A DNA stretch of 64,000 nt from positions 1,240,001 through 1,304,000 of the forward strand of contig NW_026570221.1 in the NCBI RefSeq assembly GCF_019649055.1, written 5' to 3'. The translations under genes and the position numbers were made by a program. The DNA comes from Paramacrobiotus metropolitanus. Its lineage: Eukaryota > Tardigrada > Eutardigrada > Parachela > Macrobiotidae. Positions 48,373-58,590 of the stretch are shown here, piece by piece (within the stretch, counting starts at the first letter, position 1; each line of letters starts with the position of its first letter). The notes under the pieces are model-generated. The model saw only the letters and a program-made list of their open reading frames with translations. It was not told the origin of the DNA and searched no databases.

Positions 48373-49280
48373 TCAATCGACGTAGCACCTATCCAGAGTA
48401 GTCATCGCCAGTTTTGTCAAGACATTTACATTCAGCTGACGAAGGTCCGTGTTATTCCAGTGATGAGCACTGCCATCAGGGAGAAAGCCGCTGCATCTGT
48501 AGTTTAAACAAACTGTAAGAATCACGAAGGAACGTATACATTTCGCTATTCGTAAGCATAGACTGATACGAAATCTAATGTACGTACATATTAAGGAGGT
48601 CACGAATTCCTAACCAACCCGCTGGATAATCCAGATGCTCCACCCAGCGTTTATGGATAGCTCTGATCTTGGCGACAACTTGCTGACCAATCGGTGGACA
48701 GTTATTATTGGCTGCAATAAAAAACCGCCGAGGCATCTGATCCACCGCATCCGTGCAGCGATGGCGCAGGTGCGGAATATTAACGCTCAATTTGATTCGC
48801 TCTTTTGATCGTAAAAAGCATCTTTCGTGTTCAGGAAAATCCCGGGCGAAATTTCCCGAGTTCAAGACATTTTGCACACTGTAGTTCATTACCAGTAACT
48901 GGTCGCAAACAGCGGCTATCTGCGACAGATATTCGCAGGTATACCCTTCCCTACGATCATAGCGTGCAATCTCACAGGAACTGGAGCAGTCTTTAACGAT
49001 GATTGTAGACAGTTGCATCGCTTTGGCTTTCGACACTTTAGCGGCGATCGGGGCCCCTGTTTCGAAGTCCAAGTCCGCGGCGCGTCCGTTAAGAAGCACC
49101 AGTGTTCGCGTGTGTGGGGTGACAATTTGGTCCATCAATATGATTAGCTTGTAGGTGTAATTTAGGCATGCGTGTGACCTTTGATCATGTGGTTCGTCGG
49201 TCAGGTGAGAGCAAATATCCACGATTATATCCACATAAGCGGCAGTTTCCGTCAACAACACATGCCACAACGCGCAAACC
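48373..49280 (-). CDS. Diverged GH18/chitobiase-like protein (5' part not found)
   Basis: Two exons are supported: about 49280-48588 and 48496-48373, joined in phase 2. The order of motifs resembles di-N-acetylchitobiase (glycoside hydrolase 18). AYVDIIVDIC sits where the DGxxxDxE catalytic strand would be, then NYTYKLIILMDQI, then YDRREGYTCEYLSQIAAVCD and QLLVMNYS, which parallels the chitobiase segment around its CDFLFVMSYD. If this alignment is right, the catalytic Glu is Cys and the enzyme is dead. The end reads TLDRCYVD. An acceptor-like ttttacaatag at 49281-49291 suggests an upstream exon that I could not place. The assignment is a weak inference; the gene itself is fairly likely. Confidence 0.45.
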
Positions 49281-50090
49281 CTATTGTAAAACCACAATTG
49301 GGATGTTTTCACGACTTTTAACAACAACAACAATATTGCAATAAATTTTGGTGTATAACGTGTAGGTACTATTCAAATGATTATTTTCATTCTGTGTTCT
49401 ATTCAAATAATTCAAGTCCTGTGCCTGAAACCAAAATGTTAGAAACACAAATTTTTGCAGAAAGTTTTTTTGCTTAACAGATTGCCATTAACAGATAAGC
49501 ATCTTTTCCGACAATATATTTTTCCCTATTTTTAAAGGATATTGCAGCAGTGTTTTTGCTAAGAAAAACTTCAAAGAGTGCGAACAGTTTAACAATTTAA
49601 CATTGGATAAGTATGTTTTTTGTGATAATCCTCACCTTCTCGTTCTTGCTTGATTATGTACATCCAGGTTCAAAAGAACGTTAGTCATAATGGAATGTGG
49701 AAGGTCACTCATTCTCGTGTCCCCAGTTTCTGGAAAATAACCGGTGATATCGATGGTCAAGTACAGAGTACACCACAGCAAGCGTTTTAGCTCATCTTAA
49801 TTTCGACTACAGAGTGCACAGGTACTTTGCTTAAATAATTTTTAAACATTTTAGAACATATATAATTAGAGACCGTGCGCAAGATGACCGGTACGAACCA
49901 ATTTCGTCGAGATCATGTACTGACAAGTGACATGTACATGTACAGGTACATGTCGAGGTCTGTAGTCTGTATCGGTGCGTTTACAGTCAGTTTTCTCCTT
50001 GGCCAAAAGTTTGTTTTCTTTACCCTTTCCTTTTACGGTAGCAAGGCCAAAAACAGCCATTCAATACGTTATTAACAGCATAACAATTTC
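49281..50090. other. Spacer, possible missing 5' exons of the chitobiase-like gene
   Basis: AT-rich. It should contain the signal-peptide exon(s) of the gene to the left, but no candidate stands out. The short frames at 49866-50075 overlap on both strands and are not supported. Confidence 0.3.
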
Positions 50091-50941
50091 CTAATTGCTA
50101 GTATTTTCAACGATACCTCCATTACATTCGGAGGTATTTCTCCAAGGAAGGATCGACATTGGACCGTCGCGGTTCGCCGCTTGCTGCTCCTTCCACATTA
50201 GTTCGCATGCTCGCTTCAAAGAATTGTCACTCCAGCATAAGGCCCGAAGCGCGTCTCCGTGTATTTCCGCACAAATAAACGCAACAGTGCGCTTATCATC
50301 ATCCACTCGCACAAAGAATCGACAACCGAGATTGAGCACCACCCGGCTTCGATTACCAACAGCTTCTATGCAACTCGCCGAGTCCAGGTAAAGTTTCATG
50401 GCTACCAGATTTGCTATTTCAGGAGCGCGTTCAAAACGAATGACATATTTCCGGTACAGTAATCCTTCGTTCCTCCCGAAAAAACATTGCTTGTCGTGCG
50501 ATGGCAGTTCGGTGACCAACTGCGAACGGTGGACAACACGACGATTTTCAAAATCTTCATTATTCTCGTTAACACCGTTGTCACCCTGGCGGTTATTCAG
50601 CTTGACGACGCAGCACACGGTGAAAAGATCCGGTGGAGTTATTGTGCCGGGCTGAAATACAAACGGTCCATCGGGTGTATTTCGCAGCGCTACGTAGACC
50701 GAAGCACCATGCTTGAACCACGGCTCGCGAACATAAAGATGCGGCCAAATATGGCGGAATGGATCCAGCCGGCGGCAACGGATAGGCAGTCGAAATCAAT
50801 AAAAAATAGATCGCCATAAACGTTCTGAACATATCCAAGCCACCACTCATGGTCCCTCTTGACCAATACGGTGTTCCCGTAGTTCATTTCACGAGCACCG
50901 GAATGAAAGTGTCGAAAATATAGCGGCGTCGCGTCGGCCAT
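50091..50941 (-). pseudogene. Tudor-like-domain protein, frame broken once
   Basis: About 280 codons. The start at 50941 reads MADATPLYFRHFHSGAREMN, then VLVKRDHEWWLGYVQN and GDLFFIDFD, the look of a small beta-barrel (Tudor/SH3-like) domain. Protein-like sequence then continues in a different frame: HIWPHLYVREPWFKHGASVY, DGPFVFQPGTITPPDLF, RRVVHRSQLVTELP, ending at 50091 (IVENTSN). The switch falls near 50745-50760, where loss of one base would explain it; no GT-AG intron fits. Could be a pseudogene or a sequence error, since the rest of both frames looks well preserved. I do not recognise the full-length family. Confidence 0.5.
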
Positions 50942-52062
50942 TCTGTTTTACTGCCAGTCTAAAGAACCTAAAAGTAAAGAAGTTTAACCCGACGAAAACT
51001 CATACCTAATTATTGCCGAATAAATTTATTGGCAGTAGCCAATCAATTAAACAGAATGCAAGCGCTGGTACACTACTTGACAGTTACAATTTAAACAGAG
51101 TATTACAGAGTACTTGCATTTAGCAACAAGTTATCAACTAACACGTATTCATAAATGGATTTTGTGGTGTATGATGTTATGATTTACTACGTAGACTATG
51201 TATGTGCATCAAAAGACAAAAGAAATTTTAATGAAATGACTAGAACTGGAAGTGAAATGCGGGCCGAAATATTACAGATCTATCCATATAAAAAATGTCT
51301 AAAATAATTCGCCCTAGAAACATCGCCTGCCTGGATGCACATACAGCAGCTAAATAAACATCATTATTTGCAGTGACCTTACCTGATACAGTTTGTGACC
51401 TTAGGTTTTCGCCGTAAGCATTACTCATCGTCGGTCGATCAGAACAGTGTGCAAAATTAAGCGGAAAACTGAAGTAATTGTAGGCACATAGGCTGTTCCG
51501 GGTTCCAACTGAAATAATTATGTGCACTGAGCATTGAGCACAGCGCATCAAAATTCCTTTAGGTAATTCGAAAAGTGATCAACTTCGGCAGAAAGCAATT
51601 ACTGTACCTGTTGAAAGAGAACGAGGCCGCAGTCGTTGTATTGTGCTCATAGGTTTGTCTATTCAGTGAACCTGACCAGCTGCATGGGACAGTTGACTGA
51701 GGTATGACAAGATGGATTGAATGGGCCTAGGCCGAATCGCAGTCCTGGATAGCATTTTCGCACTTACTGGCTAGTAGACTACTGTAACGTTTCAGGGCTA
51801 CCTTATGTACGGAGCATAACTTCCGCTATTTCTTATTATAATATGAAGTTTTAACAAGTTTTTAGCTCTGGAAGCTCTTTTTCCCGTGTTTATTCATTCT
51901 TTAGTACGGTATCTGCACATACAACTATCGCGTGCTTGTTAGAATATTATATAGCCGTAAGAGAAGTGTGTGTACCGATGACCTTGGACGTTATATTGTA
52001 TGGTATTATAATAAATCGCAAATTATGAAGTTGGTCTCAAAACATATTATAATAAATACGAG
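50942..52062. other. Intergenic, no gene seen
   Basis: AT-rich spacer with only short frames (51240-51551 minus, 51932-52177 plus), none with a domain, signal peptide or splice partner. Confidence 0.4.
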
Positions 52063-52710
52063 CTACCACAGTAACCAAACCAAAAAACTGGTACTTTGTT
52101 TTCGTAGTTTTAATCCGCGAACTTCTTTTATTTGTTTCTCACCGTGTCCTTTTTCTGATTTTACACTTTCATTATGAAAAACCAAAGACACCCAGCTTGT
52201 CACATTTTGCAGTTTCATCGTTTTTATGCTGCTACAACAGGTTCCGCCGCTAAACGGTGCAGCAACCGGATCCGCCAACGGTACCCCGGGCGCTTGGAGG
52301 TCATCCATGCCGACCGCCATGGCCGGCACATCCATCGGTTTGGCCGCATCACCGGCCGCCTCGTCAGCCTCGCCGGCCCTCTGCCAGCTCATACTAGACA
52401 TGGAACACCCGAAGGGGTCACCGCGTTGGCATGCTTGTTTGGCGTACTGCGAGAACTGCGGCTCCGGGCAGCACTGCCAATCCAGCGCCTCACAGCGTAT
52501 AAAAGGATGGCGCGGATACGGGCAACCGTCCCCGCTCGGTGGGGCGGGCGCGGGCCTCGATGGACAGGCGGCAATGTGGGCGGGGATGGTGGTGGCGAGG
52601 AGCAGTGGAAGGCGGGAGGCGGGCGGGGCGGGGCTTGAGGAGTAGGCGGTAATCTGTTGGGGAATTACGGCCGCTAGGAGGAGGGACAATGCGGACAGGT
52701 GTTGGGGCAT
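52063..52710 (-). CDS. GC-rich Ala/Pro-rich secreted-like ORF with Cys-containing core
   Basis: A 215-codon frame starting at 52710 (MPQHLSALSLLLAAVIPQQI), which looks like a signal peptide. Then Pro/Ala/Ser-rich spacers and a Cys-bearing core: PSGDGCPYPRHPFIRCEALD, WQCCPEPQFSQYAKQACQRG, DPFGCSM. The first 170 codons are strongly GC-rich, in contrast with flanking DNA. The last 50 codons (from about 52220 down) are AT-rich and may be 3' UTR or follow an unrecognised donor. No family recognised. Antisense frames of similar length exist, so coding is plausible rather than certain. Confidence 0.45.
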   Translation of the reverse strand: MPQHLSALSLLLAAVIPQQITAYSSSPAPPASRLPLLLATTIPAHIAACPSRPAPAPPSGDGCPYPRHPFIRCEALDWQCCPEPQFSQYAKQACQRGDPFGCSMSSMSWQRAGEADEAAGDAAKPMDVPAMAVGMDDLQAPGVPLADPVAAPFSGGTCCSSIKTMKLQNVTSWVSLVFHNESVKSEKGHGEKQIKEVRGLKLRKQSTSFLVWLLW

Positions 52711-53248
52711 GGTTGCGATAGGCGTAGTACAGAGTGGAGGATTATTACAGAATACCACTGTATCCGGTCTAATGTCTGAGCTATTACAGGAAAAAACCTA
52801 CTTAGCCTACAGGCTAAAATTCACTGATGTTCTCTGCGATCGAATGACAGAAAATGTGCTTACTAAAACTCTTTTGCACTATTTCCTTGGTTAAAAATAT
52901 TGTGACTTTCTCAACTTTTTATTTCGTTGCCAGGTATAGAACATTATTGATAAGTACTAGTAATATCCAGTAATAGTAGTACGCTGTACGAATATACGAA
53001 TTTACAGTAATAAAAAAATGTCAATACGTACTTCAGTTATATGTATGTTTAGCAAGGCATAAAGTAAGTACTGTGCCTTTACAATTTTTTTATAATAATT
53101 ATCCATATTCCAGTATAAAGCTATTTTTAATTTTTTATTACAGTAATATTAACAATTACCATAAGTTAACCAATAATAATCAGCTAGAAGTAATCATAGA
53201 ACTCATTTACAGGTACTTCTGTATGTACAATAAACGTTCTTGATTATA
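52711..53248. other. Spacer, nothing recognised
   Basis: AT-rich DNA between the Ala/Pro-rich ORF and the 3' end of the RUSF1 homologue. Confidence 0.4.
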
Positions 53249-55618
53249 TTAACTGCGTTTTTCCTTCTTTGTTTCGGGACATTCTAAAGCGTAGTCATTG
53301 TCGGCATCGAGATTCTGCCATGTGATCCGCCAGTCACGGGCCGCCAAATAGTTTCGAGTGAAATCAAAGCCTTCCTGATTCGCCAACATTTCAAAGCGGT
53401 CATATAAATCGTCGGCTTCCGCTCGAACTTGGTGCAGTGTCAGATAGACAAACTCATTTACTGCTTTCGCTGTAATGTAAAACATATTCAGCATCTAAAA
53501 AAATTTAAATCTTTAAGGAATAAAAATATTGTACCAGAAGATTGCGTAGATAATCTGTATGCAAACAGCTCTACTTCGAATGCAGCACGAATGACATCAA
53601 TATCCGCGGATTCGGGTGTTAACAGCACCGTAACATGACCTGAAAAAATAAGTGGAATTTTTATGTGCTAATTTTGTATGCTTCCAATGGGGATAGAATT
53701 AACCGCATGGATACTGACCATATTTTTGCAAACTGAAGAAAAATGCGATAATGATACCATATGTTTATAACACAGCTGCATTACTGAAGGCGTTCACAGA
53801 CGTACGGTTACAATCTACGTAATATAATTAAGGCGAAATTGGCATACTACCCGTAGTACTTTTGGCTGGATCGACCAACAGACAGAACGCTTGAGCCGCA
53901 TAAATATCCCTCATTTTGAGGAAATCGTCGCTGTCGAAGCTCTGATGAGGCAGGCGATGACCGATGGAATATTTCCACTTCCGTTGTAAAGGAATAACTA
54001 CCGGCTCCTGGCGGTTGACTTCGCGAACCGATGGCACGAAGAGCCCAGCAGAATTCAAGAATCCCAAAACGGCTAGATGCAATCGGGACTGATTAAACTG
54101 CTCCAAATTCAGCGCTTTCATCCCGCAATAATTGGCGATTACGTGAATAATAACCACCAAGGAAAATACCATCCAGCTTAAACTAAAATATTGAAGAGAT
54201 AAAGTGGTTTTCTGCGGTTTTGCAAAACTTTTCAAAAATCTGGTGCGTATATGTATGCAGATTTTGATTTTACGGACGATGCCAATTAGCTAATTAAAGC
54301 GAATATAGCAACTTACAAATGGGAATGTGAAATCAAAGGCATGATCATTAACGCCACAATCATGCCGGTAAGATTCACCAGCGTCTCCTGGCTGGCTTCC
54401 TTCGCTGCAACATCCCCGAGATTATTTCGTCGAGCCTGATGCAAGGTGATCGCTGGCCGTGTTCCATACCGGCAATACCCACTACTGACTGCAAAACACT
54501 GACCGCAAATCAACGAATGCTGACATTTTGATTTCGCATTTTTCAGCGGGTTTAAACCCGCTGAAACATTTGAAAAAAGCCAAATTCTCACGCACTCGTA
54601 AAAGAGCGGAAAGGCACAAAGCAAACGGAAAATATATCGTCTGCGCTGAGATCACATCCAGGAACATTGCTAAATCGTTGAGAACATCCGCTCGTAGCCT
54701 GTTTTGAACAGTTTACTGTAGAGACTGACCATAAGTCACACTATGCTTTCTATAACGCTATCGACTCATAGACACCGGGTTTTATTGCTTACCGCCATAG
54801 CTTCATATCACAGTCTAGATCCGGGCTGTAATTCGTAAACAAATAGCAGTGACCTTTAATTCAGCACAAAACTTTCCGTTTTTGTACCCTTGAAACCACG
54901 CAAAAGCGATCTTTCCAGTCATGCTCACTCCATCTAAATTAGGAGAAACACAATACTATTTAGTTAATAGTTTCTGTAATTACCGCAAACATAGTCATAA
55001 GGTGTAAGCGTTTAACGCACGTGTAAACGCTTCACAACACTTCTCTGGATCATGTGTACGTCTCATTAGAAGAAAGTCCAAAGCATAATACTTATTTTTA
55101 TGCGACATTAATTTTTAATACCTTTCAGAATGCATGTCATTGTAGCCGCTAGGACACTTGACGTTTCTTCTCCGACACCAAGTCCGGCAAGAATAGACTG
55201 TGTAGCAATCGTCCCATTGACGTAGCTACAAAATCCCTGCATCATGCATGGCTGTTAGATTTACCGTAAAGGTATGCTTTGGTAGAAGTTTTATTCTTAA
55301 CGTTACTACACGAACTTAACTTGTACTGTGTCGCAGATCTGATACGCTAGATAGTCCTTGCTGACACTATCCGGATATCCTTCCGGAAAGAACACTTCCT
55401 GCAACAACAATTTGTATGTATTATGATTTTTTAATAGCATTAGGGTGAGGAGAATTTGATATGATATTCGTGTGACTGACATAGAAAAAATTCCCGAATC
55501 CAAATGCTGCACGGTTCCGGTTAGGTTCCACTTTAACCACGGTGCGCTTGTCCAGTGAATAAAATGTCTTATTCGCTAGCGGCGAACCACAGGTCTCGAC
55601 TGCCACAATTTTAGCCAT
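53249..55618 (-). CDS. RUSF1: RUSF1 / RUS-family (DUF647) membrane protein
   Basis: A 457-residue protein from ten exons, all in phase: 55618-55481, 55398-55321, 55236-55122, 54933-54888, 54825-54793, 54698-54596, 54519-54317, 54182-53851, 53639-53535 and 53469-53249. Length matches the animal family (about 460-470). Conserved blocks: VFFPEGYPDSVSKDYLAYQI, ILAGLGVGEE, MTGKIAFAWFQGPDLDCDMK, LWRLRADVLNDLAMFLDVIS, RRNNLGDVAAKEASQETLVN, LTGMIVALMIMPLI, VIIHVIANYCGMKALNLEQF and VREVNRQEPVV. Plant members (ROOT UVB SENSITIVE) act in plastid or auxin biology; the animal protein's function is poorly known. Two small exons (46 and 33 nt) were placed by phase and motif. Nothing suggests inactivation. 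Confidence 0.92.
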
Positions 55619-56899
55619 TTTTTAGTAAAAAAACCTTTTAAATCAGCGTAAAAGATTTGGGAAAAGATTACATGGAGATATTTGAGTAAACCAGTAGTAA
55701 TAACATTGGCTAGAATGGTTTTCGCTAATAATGACGTACAATTGTGTGTTTTGCATTCAGCAAACATTATTGTTTACGCGTCCTGCTGCATGCGACGTAA
55801 GTGTTCCGTGTAGAAGTTCATAGTGCAGTTTCTCCGCATTCATTCAGCAAAAAAATAATCGACTTTGTGTTGCGGTGCCACGAGAACAGCCTCGCACAGC
55901 AAAGACGCCGATGGAACGAGTCATGGCAGTGGAAAACAGTTTAAATTAGCCAGAAATTCTAATACGACTTTTAGCGCTTGAAATTAACGTTAGTTTGAGG
56001 ACAACCAAGAGAGTGCTTCGTGGAAAAAAAACTAAATGTCAACGGCTGGACCACACCTGCTAAACGCCTAGGGTAGGTAGGGAAGGAGAATCGTTTTTTT
56101 CGCCAAAACAAAGCGCTCATTGGGAAAAGTGATAATGACCACTGGAAACTGTTGCTACCGAGTGTCGCGCGCTTATATTAAGGACGATAGTGAAAACCTA
56201 AACGCCCAACACGTTGTAAATCGTATTTTGTGGTGCATGTTCAGGGAGTGTTTCCCAGTGCAGCACGGTGACCTCGCGAAGGAGGTCGTCCTACACTTCG
56301 GCCCACCTTTACAGCGGTGCCCTGGGTCAGGAGGGGCTTCAACTTAATGGCGTGAAGTGCACCCAGAAGGGCCATTGGATGGCCAAGTTCACACATTATG
56401 CCGCCATCCAAAGACATTATTTTGGTGTCCTTGGATGGCGGCATAAACGTGAATTTAAAACGAATTTTGTGTGGGAAAGACGAAACCACGATAGCTGGAC
56501 TGCAGCGCATTTTCAAAGTGGCCTACTCTAGTTTTAAAATTCCTGTAATTTGATACAAGCTTGAATTTTGGAAACTTTAATTGTAAATGGTGTTGAATAG
56601 ATTCAGATCACATAAAAGTTAAATAAAGATAAATTTATTGATAAATTTAGTTCATGGGAATTTTTTAAATGAACACCGCCAACTTGGCGTGAACGGGGTG
56701 TACTTACGGGTGTTTGAAAAATTTGGCTGGATATGTACTGCTTCTATAGTAAAGATCTGCAGTGAATTAGTGAACACCTAAGCAAGCATCAGATGCAAGC
56801 GGTTTATGACATAATGCTGTAGCGGGAGTTTATTAATTTGTCGCATTTTACAACATATCTGAGAACAATTCGTAAGCGTAACATGATTTCATGTCTACT
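55619..56899. other. Spacer up to the GC-rich island
   Basis: AT-rich host-like DNA. It holds an imperfect hairpin (listed separately) and short frames at 56120-56531 that overlap on both strands with no domain. Composition changes sharply near 56,900. Confidence 0.45.
56388..56453. repeat. Imperfect inverted repeat, about 30-bp arms
   Basis: Left arm near 56388-56417 (ttcacacattatgccgccat, then ccaaagacatt) pairs with right arm 56424-56453 (gtccttggatggcggcataa, then acgtgaa) with a few mismatches and a loop of about 6 nt. The core of about 17 bp, tatgccgccatccaa, is perfect. Possibly the relic of a small foldback element. Confidence 0.75.
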
Positions 56900-58590
56900 A
56901 GTAGAGGATGTTCGCCGGGGTTCAAAGGGTCGAGGCAGCCTCGGTACTCGAGGTAAAGTCCCGGTGTACCCTCCGCTGTGCTGGCAGATCGTGGTTACGC
57001 GATGTGCTGGGTGTTCTGTCCGGTCAGAAATCCCAAATCCCCCTCTGGGTACCTATTGGGTAACACCTGAAGGGTGGGTTCCGGACTTTGAAGGTTGAAG
57101 TCCGAGGGTCCGAGGGTCGATTAGCCTCGGCTGATTGGTAGTTGACGATCTGATGGTCGCTTCCTCCCGGCAAAACCCTTATTAACGGTGTGGGTCGCCT
57201 ATTGGGCAACTCTACCGAGGGTCTCACCGGTAAGATGAAGTTGCTACCCGGGGCGACCTCCGTGTCCGGGGTAGCCTCGGTGGTGAGGTAGTCAGCATCT
57301 GGTAAGGCTGGTCCTAAGGCATCCTGCCCGGGCAAAACCCTTTTTTTAAAGTCTCCCGTCACCTGTTGGGTAATATGGAGAGGGTTAATGCCTCTGGACA
57401 GGGTCCGAGCAGGTATCCGAGGGTCAGTTAGCCTCGGTGTCTGGGGTCAATCGGCCTCTGGACAGGGTCCGAACCTCGGTAACGAGACTGGCCCAACATG
57501 CTCTGGTGGGAGTCCGCTTGATGCTGGAGATGTCCACCGGGTAACTAGCAAGAATCATGCAAAAGAGGCTCCTCAGCGGCTGTATAAGACCTAATTGGGT
57601 CTAAGCCGCGAGACAGACACTCTAAGTGTTAAAGACGGAGTCCATGCTGGTCCGTTCCTCGGCTGATCCCGTGCTTCCACTTAGGCGGAAACACCCGGGA
57701 TGCCGGAATGATGCTGGGACTAAGGGCCTATTGGGCCTCAAAGGGCATCTTTGCCGAGTTAGAGTCCGTGATTAGCCATGGTCTTCGGTGGGTGAGGTAG
57801 AGATCGTGGTTCTACGCGATCTGCGAAGGCTTGCATCCTCCGAGGGTCCTTCTGCCGGAGGAACAGGCCGGTGGAGCGAAGCGGATCGCGCCGCGCAGCA
57901 CCGTCCCGTAACTTTTTGGCGGCCTATTGGGTACCTTACCTGGAACCTATTGGGTTCAAGGGGAAGTTATCGAGGGTTCATGTGCCATATTCGACTTCGC
58001 TTCAAACCGTCCATTTCCGGAGGGTGAAGTCCATATTTTGGTGGTCCTGGCCAGAGCGGTCAGGTTCCAAGTCGGCCAAACCTCCTCTGGCCAGGGCCTG
58101 AAGGTTGATCAGGCCTAGCTGAGCACTTGCCCCGGAACCTATTGGGTTCGCAAGGTAGTTGTTAAGCCTTTCATGGGGTGGGGTCCGGTCAGGTCCGCTT
58201 CTTTGGACTCTGTCTTTCGATCCGAGGTATTTCCGTTCCCGCGATGTAGGTACCGTTGCTTCCCGCATCGGAGGAACGGAACTTAGAATTTGATCCACGG
58301 GTGGAGGCCTATTGGGCCTCGTACCCCGGAGCCTTTAGGGTCCGGTGAGGTATCGAGCAATCTCCGTATCCCTTATTGAGGGTCCGGTGAGGTAGCTGAT
58401 CCTGGTTAATAGGCGCGGTCTGCGTTGGTAGCTTGTCGTGGTTCGAACTGCGGGATGGTCGGCCGACGATCTGCGGCTCCTCCGATTGGGTTCCATCTGG
58501 GGTATACGTCTCTATTGGAGACGTCGCCATGTCCGTGTGACCGGTTTTGCGGTTAGCCTAACCCTATTGGGGTCCAGCTACCGGTCTCTC
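56900..58590. repeat. GC-rich tract with a family of TATTG-loop stem-loops
   Basis: The sequence is built from recurring phrases. The 9-mer cctattggg occurs at 57052, 57198, 57727, 57923, 57946, 58138, 58308 and 58563, and again at 61430 and 63623 in the adjoining coding block. In most copies the flanks pair: GAGGCC/GGCCTC (58308), GAACC/GGTTC (57946 and 58138), TACC/GGTA (57052), ACCC/GGGT (58563), GGCC/GGCC (57727), all around the loop TATTG. Related loops TGTTG (near 57364) and TAATTG (AGACC/GGTCT near 57586) fit the same plan. A phrase gcctctggacagggtccga is repeated at 57389 and 57451, and gcaaaaccctt recurs at about 57172 and 57332. No convincing ORF. Confidence 0.7.
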
